Of a stretch of DNA of 64,000 nt, positions 37,072-47,300 are shown one piece after another. The notes under the pieces were generated by a model, which saw only the letters and a list, made by a program, of their open reading frames with translations, searched no databases and was not told the origin of the DNA. The stretch is from Ewingella sp049889095 (lineage in GTDB: Bacteria; Pseudomonadota; Gammaproteobacteria; Enterobacterales; Enterobacteriaceae), in assembly GCA_049889095.1 (NCBI GenBank), contig JBLJFK010000006.1; one strand, written 5' to 3'. Every line of letters begins with the position of its first letter. Positions within the stretch are counted from its first letter, which is position 1. A program made the position numbers and the translations under genes.

Positions 37072-38811
37072 ATGACTAATAAACCTGGGAAATCGGCACC
37101 GTGGCGTGCCGTTTGGCAACTCATTAAGCCTTATTGGCTCTCTGAAGAAAAATGGCGTGCATGGGGCATGTTGACCACTATCGTTATCCTTTCGCTGGCT
37201 AGCGTCTACCTCAGCGTCCTGTTAAATGAATGGAGCCGGGTGTTTTATGATGCTCTGCAAAACAGAAACTATCCGATATTCAAAGCCCAGTTGTTTAAAT
37301 TTACCTGGCTGGCACTGATCTTTATCGTCATTGCCATCTATAAAGTCTATCTGACACAAGGCCTGCAAATGAGCTGGCGGCGCTGGATGACTGAAGAGTA
37401 TATGGACAAGTGGCTGGGCAATCACGCCTATTATTACACGGAGTATCAACATCAGGTTGATAACCCGGACCAACGTATATCCGACGATCTCAACGCGCTG
37501 ACCAGCGGTACGCTGTCGCTGGTGCTGGGGCTGTTATCGAGCGTAGTCACGCTGTTCTCCTTCGTGTTTATTTTGTGGTCAATCAGCGGCCCGCTGACCT
37601 TTGCCATCTCTTCGCATGAGATAACCATTCCCGGCTATATGCTGTGGTTCGCTTTGCTGTATGCCATTGTCGGCTCAGTCATTGTCTGGTGGGTGGGTAA
37701 ACCGTTGGTTCGCCTTGGATTTAACCAAGAGTGGTTCGAAGCCAACTTCCGTTTCGGCCTGATCCGTGTTCGGGAAAACAGCGATGCGATTGCACTTTAT
37801 CACGGTGAGAAAAGCGAGCGCGAGCAGCTGTCCGGCAAGTTTGATTCGATAAAGACCAACTGGTGGTCGATTATGAAGGTCACCCGTAGTCTCAACGTCG
37901 CATCAACCTTCTACGCCCAGTTCGCCAATATATTCCCTATTCTGGTGGCCTCTCCGCGCTATTTCTCCGGCGCGATTCAGATGGGCGCACTGATGCAAAT
38001 TGCCTCAGCTTTCGGGCAGGTACAGGGTTCGCTCTCCTGGTTTATCAATGCATTTACCGATCTCGCGAGCTGGAAAGCCTGCGTCAACCGTCTGGCTGGT
38101 TTCAATGCGGCCATCGAGCAGGTTAACGCGCAACCCCGCGGTATCAGCGTGCTTGAATCAGAGAAGGTCGATCTGCAACTCGACGATCTCACCCTGAAAC
38201 TCCCCAATGGTAGCCCGCTATTTTGCAACGTTTCCGCCAGCCTTAAGGCCGGTGAACGCGTGCTGATTGCCGGTCCTTCAGGGTGCGGTAAATCCACGCT
38301 ACTGCGCGCCATTGCCGGAATATGGCCCTACGGCGCAGGACGCATTCATCTTGCCGCCGGTAAAAGTCATCTTTTCCTGCCGCAACGCAGCTACATCCCG
38401 ATTGGCACTCTGCGCGAAGCGCTGAGCTACCCAGATTCCAGTCGCGACTACACTGATGACCAGCTTAACAAGGTGCTTGAGCAGTGTTGTCTGCCGCATC
38501 TGCAAAGTGTGCTGGATGATTACGCCAACTGGAGCCAGCGCCTGTCGCCAGGCGAACAACAGCGCCTCTCGTTCGCTCGAGCGCTGCTTATTCAGCCGGC
38601 TATTTTGTTCCTTGACGAAGCCACCAGCGCGCTGGATGACGAAACCGAGCAACGGATGTACAGCCTGCTGGTCAGCGAATTGCCTGAAACTTCGGTGATA
38701 AGCGTGGCGCACCGTAACAGCGTGGCGAAATATCACCAGCATTGCTGGCGCTTCAAAAGCCAGGAAGAGGGCGGCAGCCAATTCTCCTCATCGGCGTTAC
38801 TGCCTGAGTAA
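37072..38811 (+). CDS. SbmA/BacA-like ABC transporter with fused ATPase (YddA-type)
   Basis: An inner-membrane half-transporter of 579 residues: an N-terminal SbmA/BacA-like membrane domain with about 5-6 helices (ends near 330) and a C-terminal ATPase. Walker A is GPSGCGKST, the signature reads LSPGEQQRLSFARAL and Walker B is ILFLDEATSALDD. It resembles E. coli YddA. Related proteins move peptides, cobalamin or long-chain acyl compounds; the substrate here is unknown. A good terminator follows, so it is probably monocistronic. Confidence 0.87.
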   Translation: MTNKPGKSAPWRAVWQLIKPYWLSEEKWRAWGMLTTIVILSLASVYLSVLLNEWSRVFYDALQNRNYPIFKAQLFKFTWLALIFIVIAIYKVYLTQGLQMSWRRWMTEEYMDKWLGNHAYYYTEYQHQVDNPDQRISDDLNALTSGTLSLVLGLLSSVVTLFSFVFILWSISGPLTFAISSHEITIPGYMLWFALLYAIVGSVIVWWVGKPLVRLGFNQEWFEANFRFGLIRVRENSDAIALYHGEKSEREQLSGKFDSIKTNWWSIMKVTRSLNVASTFYAQFANIFPILVASPRYFSGAIQMGALMQIASAFGQVQGSLSWFINAFTDLASWKACVNRLAGFNAAIEQVNAQPRGISVLESEKVDLQLDDLTLKLPNGSPLFCNVSASLKAGERVLIAGPSGCGKSTLLRAIAGIWPYGAGRIHLAAGKSHLFLPQRSYIPIGTLREALSYPDSSRDYTDDQLNKVLEQCCLPHLQSVLDDYANWSQRLSPGEQQRLSFARALLIQPAILFLDEATSALDDETEQRMYSLLVSELPETSVISVAHRNSVAKYHQHCWRFKSQEEGGSQFSSSALLPE

Positions 38812-38820
38812 ATACCGCTA

Positions 38821-38850
38821 ACCAAACCCCGACCGGGGTTTGGTTGTTTT
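38821..38850 (+). terminator. Rho-independent terminator after the YddA-like gene
   Basis: ACCAAACCCC (38821-38830) pairs perfectly with GGGGTTTGGT (38835-38844), loop GACC, followed by TGTTTTC. Confidence 0.85.
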
Positions 38851-38913
38851 CATTTTCGTTCCTGCCATAAAACCCATCCCAGCGCACAAATTTTCGCTTT
38901 TAATTTGTTCAAA

Positions 38914-38931
38914 TGTATACCCCACTATACA
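38914..38931. promoter_or_regulatory. Candidate operator of the HutC-type GntR regulator
   Basis: The perfect inverted repeat TGTATA-N6-TATACA lies 26 bases before the regulator ATG. Related TGTATAG units occur as a direct repeat at 41399-41413 in front of the PTS gene, which points to autoregulation plus control of the PTS gene. Confidence 0.6.
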
Positions 38932-38956
38932 ATTTACGCTGACAATCGGAGGCCTG

Positions 38957-39709
38957 ATGAAAATCGACAAAACCTCGTTCATACCACTTTATCTACAGAT
39001 AGAACAACAGCTTACTGAAAAGATCAATACCGGTGAGTTCCAGCCGGGAGATCCTATTCCAACCGAAGCCGCGCTATGCGAAATTTATGGTGTTTCTCGT
39101 ATGACGGCACGTAAAGCGGTGGACTATCTGGTACGTCAGGGGCAGGTGGAGCGTTTTCGTGGCCGGGGTACTTTTGTGGTCAAAAAAAGTAAAATCAGCA
39201 AAGTTAATCTTCCTCTGGATCGTCATCTCACCGCCAGTGAACTGGCCATCGAAATCAACCAACCGATAGAAAACCGCGTGTTGGAGTTCAAACAAATCGC
39301 CGCAGACGCCGATATCTCTGCTGCGCTGAATGTGCCAGTGGGTACCTCGCTGTATTTTATGGTCAGGTTACGCTTACTCGGTCAGGAACCTTTTGTGTAC
39401 GAACAGTGCTGGCTGCTGGCGGATATGTTCCCGGACATGACCCGCCAGGCACTGACCACATCAAAATACGCTTATCTGCGCTCGAAAGGTTATGACCCAC
39501 TGGGCAGTAATAAGCAGATATCGGCCGAATTGCCGTCGAATAAAATTCGTCTGGCGCTGAATCTTTCGCGTGATGAGCCGGTGTTACATTCCCGCGCCGT
39601 GGCGGAATTCACTGATGGCACGCTGTTTGAAGTCTCTGACGTCTATTACAACCAGCAGCACTACAATTTCAGTATCCGTGCCATCGTCAAACGTAAGGAC
39701 CAGGAGTGA
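38957..39709 (+). CDS. GntR-family (HutC subfamily) regulator of the adjacent PTS gene
   Basis: A 250-residue transcription factor with an N-terminal winged helix (PLYLQIEQQLTEKINTGEFQ, YGVSRMTARKAVDYLVRQG, RGRGTFV) and a C-terminal UTRA ligand-binding domain (VYEQCWLLADMFP; FEVSDVYYNQQHYNFSI). I chose the ATG at 38957, preceded by GGAGG. It converges on the PTS EIICB gene and shares TGTATAG-type sites with it. The likely ligand is a sugar phosphate from that PTS, by analogy with TreR/NagR. Confidence 0.85.
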   Translation: MKIDKTSFIPLYLQIEQQLTEKINTGEFQPGDPIPTEAALCEIYGVSRMTARKAVDYLVRQGQVERFRGRGTFVVKKSKISKVNLPLDRHLTASELAIEINQPIENRVLEFKQIAADADISAALNVPVGTSLYFMVRLRLLGQEPFVYEQCWLLADMFPDMTRQALTTSKYAYLRSKGYDPLGSNKQISAELPSNKIRLALNLSRDEPVLHSRAVAEFTDGTLFEVSDVYYNQQHYNFSIRAIVKRKDQE

Positions 39710-39742
39710 CCTGAGGGCCAAACCTGGTTGTAGGCAGAAGCG

Positions 39743-41341
39743 TTAAGCAATGCCGGAAAGTTGTGCTTTGACCAGATTAGCCACCTGTTCAACCTGCGGG
39801 CCGTAAATCACATGCACATCATTTTCCGTCACCCGTTTCACCCCCATCGCCCCCGTTTTCAACAGGGTATCATCCTGAATCTGCGTCATATCTTTAACCT
39901 TCACCCGTAAACGGGTAAAGCAGCAGTCGACCTGTGTAATATTACCCTCCCCGCCCAGGCCGATAATAATATTTTGGGTCTTCTCGTTACCTTGCGCAGG
40001 TGCGGCGCGCTCATCGGCATCGTTTTCATCCTCTCGCCCCGGCGTTTTGATCCGCATACGCAGGATCACCCAGCGGAAACTGAAGTAATAGAGCGGTGCA
40101 TAAATGAACCCGAGGATCAACGGATACCACCAGTGAGTTTTCGCCCCGCCCAGCACGCCGAAGATCAGGAAGTCGATCGCCCCGCCCTGCACATTACCAA
40201 TCATCACATGCATCATCTGCATCAGCACAAATGAGATACCGGTCAGCACGGCATGCATGACATACAGCAGCGGTGAGACAAAGATGAAACAGAACTCCAG
40301 TGGTTCGGTAATACCTGTGGTGAAAGAGGCCAACGCACCCGCCAGCATCAGCGCTTTGACACGCCCTTTATGCTCCGGGCGAGCACAGTGATACATCGCC
40401 AGCGCAGCGGCAGGCAGCCCAAACATCATCACCGGAATTTTGCCCTGCGCCAGAAAACGAGTGGCCTGCTGAGTCACCTGATCGCTTATCGCGCCAGGAT
40501 CGGCCAGCGAGGCGTTAAAAATATTCAGGGCACCAACAATGGTCTGATTATCTATCGTGGTGACACCACCAATCGGCGTAAAGCGCACGGTCTCATTAAT
40601 GATGTGATGCAGGCCGGTCGGGATCAGCAGCCGTTCAGAAGTGGCATAAATAAAAGTGCCGATCTCTCCGGTGCGGCCAATCAACTCACCGACCCATTGA
40701 ATTCCCTGCGCAACCGTCGGCCAGATAAGTGACATCAGGACCCCGACAATCGGCAGTACTAATATGGTAATAATCGGCACAAAACGCCGTCCGCCGAAGA
40801 AGGCGATCGCGGTCGGCAGCACAATGGTATAGAAGCGGTTGTGCAGCCACATGGTGATCAACCCCACCAACACCCCGCCCAGCACACTCATGTTATAAGT
40901 GAAAATACCCAGCGTATTGGTGAACTCCGCCGCATAGATCATCGCATCACTTTCAGTCATGCCTTTGGCAGTAAGTTTGGCGATGGTGATGGTCTCTGGC
41001 GTGATGTTCTGCGCCAGCAGACTGTAATTAACCCCAACGTGAAGACCGACAAAACCAATCACTGCGGAAAAAGCGGCCGTCGCCTTCTCCGCATTCGCCA
41101 GCCCCATCGCCGTGGCTACTGCAAAAAACAGCGGTAAGTTGGCAAACAGCGTACCTGAAACCTGGCGGATAAAACCGATAATCAGTTGCAGGGATTTTAT
41201 TTGTGCGAAGGACTCACCGGTTACTGCCGGGTTTTGTAAGGCCGCAGCCAGCCCGAGAAAAATCCCCGCCGCAGCGATCACCGAAATCGGCGTCATCAGC
41301 GCTTTACCCAGATCGTGGATTTTGCTGCCTAATTTCATCAT
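39743..41341 (-). CDS. PTS EIICB of the glucose superfamily, alpha-glucoside type (AglA/MalX-like)
   Basis: A fused transporter of 532 residues. EIIC occupies about 1-430 (SKIHDLGKALMTPISVIAAAG; LLIPTGLHHIINETVRFTPIG; TTGITEPLEFCFIFVSPLLY), then a hydrophilic linker and a C-terminal EIIB with the phosphorylation Cys in TQVDCCFTRLRVKVKD. Length and order resemble Klebsiella AglA and E. coli MalX. No EIIA is encoded here, so a Crr-type EIIA-Glc would be needed. I chose the ATG at 41341 because GAGGGA lies upstream. No alpha-glucosidase is adjacent, so the substrate is uncertain. Confidence 0.87.
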   Translation of the reverse strand: MMKLGSKIHDLGKALMTPISVIAAAGIFLGLAAALQNPAVTGESFAQIKSLQLIIGFIRQVSGTLFANLPLFFAVATAMGLANAEKATAAFSAVIGFVGLHVGVNYSLLAQNITPETITIAKLTAKGMTESDAMIYAAEFTNTLGIFTYNMSVLGGVLVGLITMWLHNRFYTIVLPTAIAFFGGRRFVPIITILVLPIVGVLMSLIWPTVAQGIQWVGELIGRTGEIGTFIYATSERLLIPTGLHHIINETVRFTPIGGVTTIDNQTIVGALNIFNASLADPGAISDQVTQQATRFLAQGKIPVMMFGLPAAALAMYHCARPEHKGRVKALMLAGALASFTTGITEPLEFCFIFVSPLLYVMHAVLTGISFVLMQMMHVMIGNVQGGAIDFLIFGVLGGAKTHWWYPLILGFIYAPLYYFSFRWVILRMRIKTPGREDENDADERAAPAQGNEKTQNIIIGLGGEGNITQVDCCFTRLRVKVKDMTQIQDDTLLKTGAMGVKRVTENDVHVIYGPQVEQVANLVKAQLSGIA

Positions 41342-41398
41342 CCGTTTTCCCTCAGTCAATTGGCAAAAAAGCGCCGTTAATTGAGTAAAGTCATTGAA

Positions 41399-41413
41399 TG
41401 TATAGTTGTATAG
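41399..41413. promoter_or_regulatory. TGTATAG direct repeat, candidate GntR binding site before the EIICB gene
   Basis: TGTATAG occurs twice with one base between (41399-41405 and 41407-41413), 57-72 bases before the EIICB start, followed by ACAT. The same half-site is used in the dyad at 38914. Confidence 0.5.
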
Positions 41414-41533
41414 ACATAGAGGTCAAGAGTATGAAAGGGATCACAGTTTGGTGGGTATTCATGGCTGGAATTTTTGATGTGATGGAAAATGCCAACTGCC
41501 GTCGGCATTTGTGTTGCTGGCTTATAGCAAAGC

Positions 41534-41806
41534 TTATACCGCTACACTTTTTCTGCGCATAACCTTCACCACCCGCTCACCTTGCGCATCAAAATAGCGG
41601 CTCGGCCATATCACGGCTGGGTTCACGTCCAGCGCTTCGGCAATAATCTTCTCCCCTTTCGGCCATGGACGGGAAAGCGCATTCGCCAATGTCGAAGAAC
41701 TCAGCCCCGCTGCGCGCGAAACCGCCGCCAGCGTAGTACCACGCTTACGCAGTGAGGCAATGATATCGGCCTGATGCCAGTCGGTACGTGAGAGTTTAGT
41801 TTTCAT
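41534..41806 (-). CDS. sfsB: Nlp/SfsB (Ner-like) transcriptional regulator
   Basis: A 90-residue DNA-binding protein of the phage Ner family. It begins MKTKLSRTDWHQADIIASLR and contains the HTH GTTLAAVSRAAGLSSSTLAN followed by ALSRPWPKGEKIIAEALDV and VIWPSRYF, as in E. coli Nlp (SfsB), which influences maltose gene expression. I chose the ATG at 41806; the longer upstream reading is hydrophobic and not family-like. It is upstream of, and co-directional with, a maltose/alpha-glucoside-type PTS gene, which may be meaningful. Confidence 0.88.
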   Translation of the reverse strand: MKTKLSRTDWHQADIIASLRKRGTTLAAVSRAAGLSSSTLANALSRPWPKGEKIIAEALDVNPAVIWPSRYFDAQGERVVKVMRRKSVAV

Positions 41807-42093
41807 AAAGCATCCTTTCCTGTGAATAATGAATACGCCTGCCAGGAAGAGTAAACCATCAGAAAAATAATCCCAAAACGGGATAAACCAAAGGAATGGA
41901 GATGAGATAATATGAAATATTATGTTGGTAAATAGCCAAATAAATCCCAAAGAAAATTTATTTTCTGTTTAGATGGAAGTTGTCCGGTTTAAAAGGATGT
42001 ATTGGGATTCAAGTAAATAAGTTGAGTATCTGAATGGTAAACTCCCGCCAAGAGATGTCGCGAAAGTAGGTAAGCGCTAACGTTATATTCCTA

Positions 42094-42354
42094 AAACCCA
42101 CACCCCATCCCCGCCTTCCCCTCGTGAGAGGGGAAGGAGCAGACCGAGCTGCTTTCAGGTTTGGCTTTTAGCTCCTCCCCTGTCAAGGGGAGGCTGGGAG
42201 GGGGTTTGGCTGGCGACTGAGTACCTGAAACCCACACCCCATCCCTACCTTCCCCTCGTGAGAGGGGAAGGAGCCGACCGAGCTGCTTTCAGGTTTGGTT
42301 TTTAGCCCCTCCACCTGCCAAGGGGGAGGCGGGGAGGGGGTTTGGCTGGCGACT
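42094..42354. repeat. Tandem duplication of a ~125-bp GC-rich element with internal hairpins
   Basis: Two copies, 42094-42218 and 42228-42354, have a period of 134 bases. Each starts AAACCCACACCCCATCC, contains the hairpin CTTCCCCTCGTGAGAGGGGAAG and a shared GACCGAGCTGCTTTCAGGTT, then a second hairpin CTCC...GGGAG and ends GGGGGTTTGGCTGGCGACT. It abuts the stop of the DUF559 gene at 42361. The remaining 41807-42093 is AT-rich and holds only the candidate Nlp site at 41870-41884. Confidence 0.9.
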
Positions 42355-42360
42355 CCAGGC

Positions 42361-42723
42361 TTACAGTAAAACTTTCAGACTCTCAATTTTATTCTGCAAA
42401 TACATAAGAACGGCTGGAAGATCCCGCATGACCTGAAGGTTTGTAAAGCGTACAACCGTCATCCCTGAATCCTGCAAAAAACGAGTTCGCAGTTCATCAG
42501 CCCGAATTCCTTGCACGCTAAAATGGCTTTCACCATCAAGCTCAATAATTAGCCCAACTTCTGGCGCGTAGAAATCAACAATATAATTCCCAACACCGTG
42601 CTGGCGGCGGAATTTTACGCCCAGCGCTTTCCCCCGAACAGCCTGCCATAAAACAAACTCTGGGTGAGTCAGATTTCCTCTGAGTTTTTGACGTAGTTCT
42701 TTATGTTTTGAAGCATTAAACAT
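42361..42723 (-). CDS. DUF559 family protein (predicted PD-(D/E)XK endonuclease-like)
   Basis: A 120-residue cytoplasmic protein. It begins MFNASKHKELRQKLRGNLTH and has the DUF559 core: LWQAVRGKALGVKFRRQHGV, then the putative nuclease segment YIVDFYAPEVGLIIELDGE with Asp and Glu spaced as in Vsr-like enzymes, and SHF. I chose the ATG at 42723; the upstream 27 codons are not family-like. Such genes are scattered singly in many genomes with no proven role. It abuts the tandem repeat at 42094-42354. Confidence 0.8.
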   Translation of the reverse strand: MFNASKHKELRQKLRGNLTHPEFVLWQAVRGKALGVKFRRQHGVGNYIVDFYAPEVGLIIELDGESHFSVQGIRADELRTRFLQDSGMTVVRFTNLQVMRDLPAVLMYLQNKIESLKVLL

Positions 42724-42910
42724 GTTTATCACCACGCAGCCATGAATATCCCTTCTCAGTAGAATGGACTGTTCAGAGCATATCTTTGCGCAGAGTGACG
42801 ACAAGCTTGCAGAGCGATTTATGCGGTAAATCTTCCAGAATTTCTATGGGATTATCTCTACACCAAAGACACATAAACCTGTCTCTGGTGTAGAGATAAT
42901 GCAGGTGCAT

Positions 42911-44317
42911 TTACTCCCCGACGTCTCCGTTCCATCCGCCGCCAAGTGCGGCGATCAGTTTGACGCTGGTGACCATCTGGGTGCTGAGCAACGACAGCAC
43001 ATTTTGCTGCTGAGAGAGGCTGGTGTTTTCTGTGCTGGCGACGTCGAGATAATCGATCATCCCCGCCTGATATTGATTGTAGGTAACGCGGGCTGACTCT
43101 TTGGCAGCGTCGGCGGCGCGTTGCTGGGCCAGGGTTTGTGCATCAAGGGTATGCAACTCAACCAGATAATCTTCGACTTCCTGCAAGGCACTGAGCACGC
43201 TCTGCCGATAGGCGGCAACCTGTGCATCATAGGCCGCCTCAGACTGGGCCACTTTGCTACGTGTCGCGCCAAAATCCAGCACGGTCTGGCTCAGTTCCGG
43301 CCCCAACGACCAGACCCTGTTCGGCAGGGAGAACAGATTATGAAAAGCATTACTGGCGAAACCGCCGCTGGCACTCAACGTCAGGTCCGGATAATAAGCG
43401 GCAGTTGCCACGCCAACCGCCGCATTGGCCGAAGCCATGGTGCGTTCAGCCGCTGCAATGTCAGGGCGACGCTGTAGCAATTGCGACGGCAATCCCGGCG
43501 GAATCGACGGTAAAGTGAATTTGATCTCGCGCGCTGTCAGGGTGAACTGCGCAGGAGGCTTGCCCATTAACACCGCAATGGCGTGCTCCATCTGTGCGCG
43601 CTGCCACTGTATCTGCAACGCCGAGGCGCGGGCGCTTTCCAACTGGGTTTGCGCCTGCGCCAACGTGGCCCGCGATGTATTCCCACCGGTATATTGATTC
43701 TGAATAATGGTCTGATAACGCTCATAGGCCGCAATACTGCGGTTATACAGCGCAATTTGTTGGTCCATCACACGCAGCTGGAAATAATCCTGCGCCAGTT
43801 CAGACTGCGCGCTGAGCGTGGCGTCAGCAAGATCGGCCTTACTGGCCTGTGCGCTGGCCTTGTCCTCTTCCACCGTGCGGCGTAATTTGCCCCATAAATC
43901 AAGCTCCCAACTGGCACTGAGTTGCGCCGATTGTTGCTTAGTGATCGCCGAAGAGGTACCGCTGCGGGTGCTGCCCACGGTGGCATCAGCGGACGGATAC
44001 AGACCGGATCGCGCCTCTGTCACCAGCGCCTGCGCCTGCCGGTACTGTGCGGCATATTGTGCGACATTTTGGTTGGAAATCTGCACCTGACTCAACAAAG
44101 ACGACAGCTCCGGGTCCTGATACACCGTCCACCAATCACCCTTGGTGTGATTGTCCTGCGGTACCGCCGCAGTCCAACCTTTGGCTTCTTTAAATTCCAG
44201 CGAAAGCGGAGCCGATGGCCGCTGATAATCAGGGCCGACGGTACAGGCACTGATCAGCAATGCAAACGCCAGAGGTGCCAAGCGGAATAGAACGGAACGG
44301 GTGTTAGCGGATGTCAT
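42911..44317 (-). CDS. Outer-membrane efflux lipoprotein (NodT/OprM family)
   Basis: A TolC-like outer-membrane channel of 468 residues. The signal peptide ends in lipobox ISAC (Cys24 by the chosen start) followed by TVGPDYQRP, the standard NodT-family beginning. Two OEP repeats follow, with long coiled-coil segments (for example QISNQNVAQYAAQYRQAQAL and VLSALQEVEDYLVELHTLDA). It is last in the minus-strand run mdtA-mdtB-mdtC-OMF and 55 bases past the mdtC stop. I chose the ATG at 44317, but 44350 is possible. Presence of a dedicated OMF resembles Pseudomonas muxABC-opmB. Confidence 0.88.
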   Translation of the reverse strand: MTSANTRSVLFRLAPLAFALLISACTVGPDYQRPSAPLSLEFKEAKGWTAAVPQDNHTKGDWWTVYQDPELSSLLSQVQISNQNVAQYAAQYRQAQALVTEARSGLYPSADATVGSTRSGTSSAITKQQSAQLSASWELDLWGKLRRTVEEDKASAQASKADLADATLSAQSELAQDYFQLRVMDQQIALYNRSIAAYERYQTIIQNQYTGGNTSRATLAQAQTQLESARASALQIQWQRAQMEHAIAVLMGKPPAQFTLTAREIKFTLPSIPPGLPSQLLQRRPDIAAAERTMASANAAVGVATAAYYPDLTLSASGGFASNAFHNLFSLPNRVWSLGPELSQTVLDFGATRSKVAQSEAAYDAQVAAYRQSVLSALQEVEDYLVELHTLDAQTLAQQRAADAAKESARVTYNQYQAGMIDYLDVASTENTSLSQQQNVLSLLSTQMVTSVKLIAALGGGWNGDVGE

Positions 44318-44372
44318 CAGAATCTTTTCGCTTTTCAAAGAATGAGTCATAAATTTCTTAGTCATGAAGAGA

Positions 44373-47300
44373 CTAGTCATGTAAATCAGCCTGTGGTGAT
44401 GACGCATGAGGGCGCAGACGATGCCAGAAACGGCGCGTCGCGCGGCTCGACCGGTCCATATACAGATAGACCACCGGCGTGGTGAACAGGGTCAATATCT
44501 GGCTCAATGCCAGCCCACCAGCAATGGCCAGTCCCAGCGGGCTGCGCAGGTCAGCGTCGCCGCCGCTGCCAAGTGCCAGCGGTAAAGCGCCGAAGAACGC
44601 GGCCAGCGTGGTCATCAGGATCGGGCGGAAACGCATCAGGCAGGCCTGCGTGATCGCCTGCTGCGGTGACAGTCCAAGGCGGCGTTCGGCGTCGAGCGCG
44701 AAGTCGATCATCATGATCGCATTCTTCTTCACAATGCCAATCAACAGCAAAATCCCGATCAGCGCGATCACCGTCAGTTGCGTACCGGTCATTAACATCA
44801 GCAATAACGCACCAAGCCCGGCGGACGGCAACGTGGAGAGAATCGTCAGCGGATGAATATAGCTTTCATATAAGACGCCGAGCACGATATACACCGCCGC
44901 CAGCGCCGCCAGAATCAGCCACGGCATCATGCTAACCGAGGAGCCAAACGCCTGCGCGGTACCGGCAAATCCGGCCTGAATGGTGTCAGGCAGACCAATT
45001 TGCGCCATCGCGGTTTTAATCAAACCCTGCGCGTCGCCAAGTGCTACTCCGTCAGCCAGATTAAAGGCCAGCGTAGTGGTGGCCGATTGCCCCTGATGCG
45101 CCACAGACAGCGGCGCGTTGGCTCCGCTAAATTGGGCAAAGGCCGAGAGCGGCACCTGATTGCCGGAGTCAGTAATAACATACAGCTGATTGAGCACGTC
45201 AGGATTGCTGGTGTAGTCGTCCGTCAGACCCATCACCACGTGATACTGGTTAAGCGTTTTGTAGATGGTCGCGATTTGCCGCTGACTAAAGGCATTGTTC
45301 AACAACGTGTCGATCATCTTAATATTGACGCCAAGACGCGAAGCCTTATCGCGGTCAATCGTCAGCATCACTTCCTGCCCACCGGTCTGCGAGTCAGTAT
45401 CTACGCCAGTCAGCTGCGGCAGTTTCTCGAACGCGGCTTTCACTTTCGGCGCCCATTCGCGCAACAGCGATAAGTCATCCGCCTGTAAGCTGTACTGATA
45501 TTGCGCATTGGCGCTGCGTGCGCCGACGCGTAAGTCCTGCGCCGCCATCAGGAACAGCTGTGCCCCGGCCAGCTTGCTGGTTTTCTCCATCAGCCGGTTA
45601 ACCACTTCATTAGCGTTAGCGGTACGCTGTTTGTAATCTTTTAACCGTACGAAGAACGTCGCGGTATTGCGTGACCCGAACCCGCCGCTGCCCGCCGAAC
45701 TCATCACCGCATCAACAGCCGGATCGTCCTGGATAATTTTACTGTATTCCAGCACCTTGGGCTGAATCGACTGGAAGGACGTGTTCTGATCGGCGCGCAT
45801 CATGCCCATTAGCATGCCGGTGTCCTGATTGGGGAAGAAGCCTTTTTCCACCACGGTATAAAGGTAGACGTTGAGAATGATGGTCAGCAGCAGGCCAAAC
45901 ATGGTGATCAGTTGATGGCGCATTACCCAGCCCAGCGCGGCGGCATACGCTGCCAGCAGGCGGTTCAGCGCATTCTCAATAATGCGGTAAATACGCGGTT
46001 GGCGTTTTTCCACCGCCGGTTTGCGGCGCAGAAAACGGGCGCATAGCATCGGCGTCAGGCTGAGCGACACCAGCATGGAGATGATCAGCGACACGGTCAG
46101 CGTCACTGCGAACTCGCGAAACAGCCGTCCGAGCAGGCCGTCCATCAGCAGCAGCGGAATGAAGACGGCAACCAGTGAGAGCGTCATCGACAGCACGGTA
46201 AAGCTGACTTCTTGCGCCCCTTTAATGGCGGCACGCACCGGCCCCAGTCCCTCCTCAATGTGGCGGGTGATATTTTCCAGCACCACAATGGCGTCATCGA
46301 CCACAAAGCCGGTGGCGATGATCAGTGCCATCAGCGACAGGTTATCCAGGCTGTATCCCAGCAGGTACATCACCGAGCAGGTGCCGATGAGCGACACTGG
46401 CAATGCCAGCGCAGGAATGATCACCGCTTGTAAATTGCGCAGGAAAACAAATACTACCGCGATAACCAACACCGTGGCTTCAAGCAGCGTCACTTCGGTG
46501 GCACGCAGCGAACCGGAAATAGTACCAGAACGGTCGAGCGCGATGTGTAGCGCCACGTCGCCCGGCAAGCTCTCTTCCATCTGGGGCAACGCGCTTTTGA
46601 TGGCACGAATGGTCTCCAGCATGTTGGCACCTGCCTGACGGGTAACACCAATCATCACCGACGGCGTACTGTTGTAGTAGCCAACGTTGTATTTATCTTC
46701 CACAGAATCATACACATTGGCGATGTCGCTCAGGCGAATTGCCGCGCCGTTAATGTAAGTCACAATCAGCGTTTTGTACTGGGCTGCCGTGCTTTGCTGA
46801 CCATTGCCTTCAATCATCCAGGACTGTCCGGAACCTTGTAAAATACCCTTCGGCAGATTGGTGGTGCTGTTAGCAATCGCGGACCGGATAGTGTCGAGTG
46901 AGATGCCATACTGGCTGACGGCTTCCGGGCGAAGATCGATACGCACGCCAGGCAGCGCAGAGCCGACCAGCGATACCTGGCCGACACCGTCAACCTGAGC
47001 AATTTTCTGCTGCAGTTGGCTTGAAGCAATATCGTACAGCTCGCCTTTGCTGCGCGTGGCCGAGGTGAGCGCCAACATGATGATCGGCGCGTCCGACGGG
47101 TTAGCTTTACGGTAGGTTGGCAACGACGGCATGCTGCTTGGCAACAGAGCCCGCGAGGCGTTAATTGCCGCCTGTACATCACGCGCAGCGCCGTTGATCT
47201 CACGGTCGAGATCAAACTGCAATATCACGGTGGTTTTGCTCTGCGAACTGCTGGACGTCATTTCGCTGACGCCGGCAATCTGCCCTAAAGCGCGTTCAAG

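Noticed and set aside
42094..42354. CRISPR array
   Set aside because: Only two long copies with no short unique spacers; it is a tandem duplication with internal hairpins.
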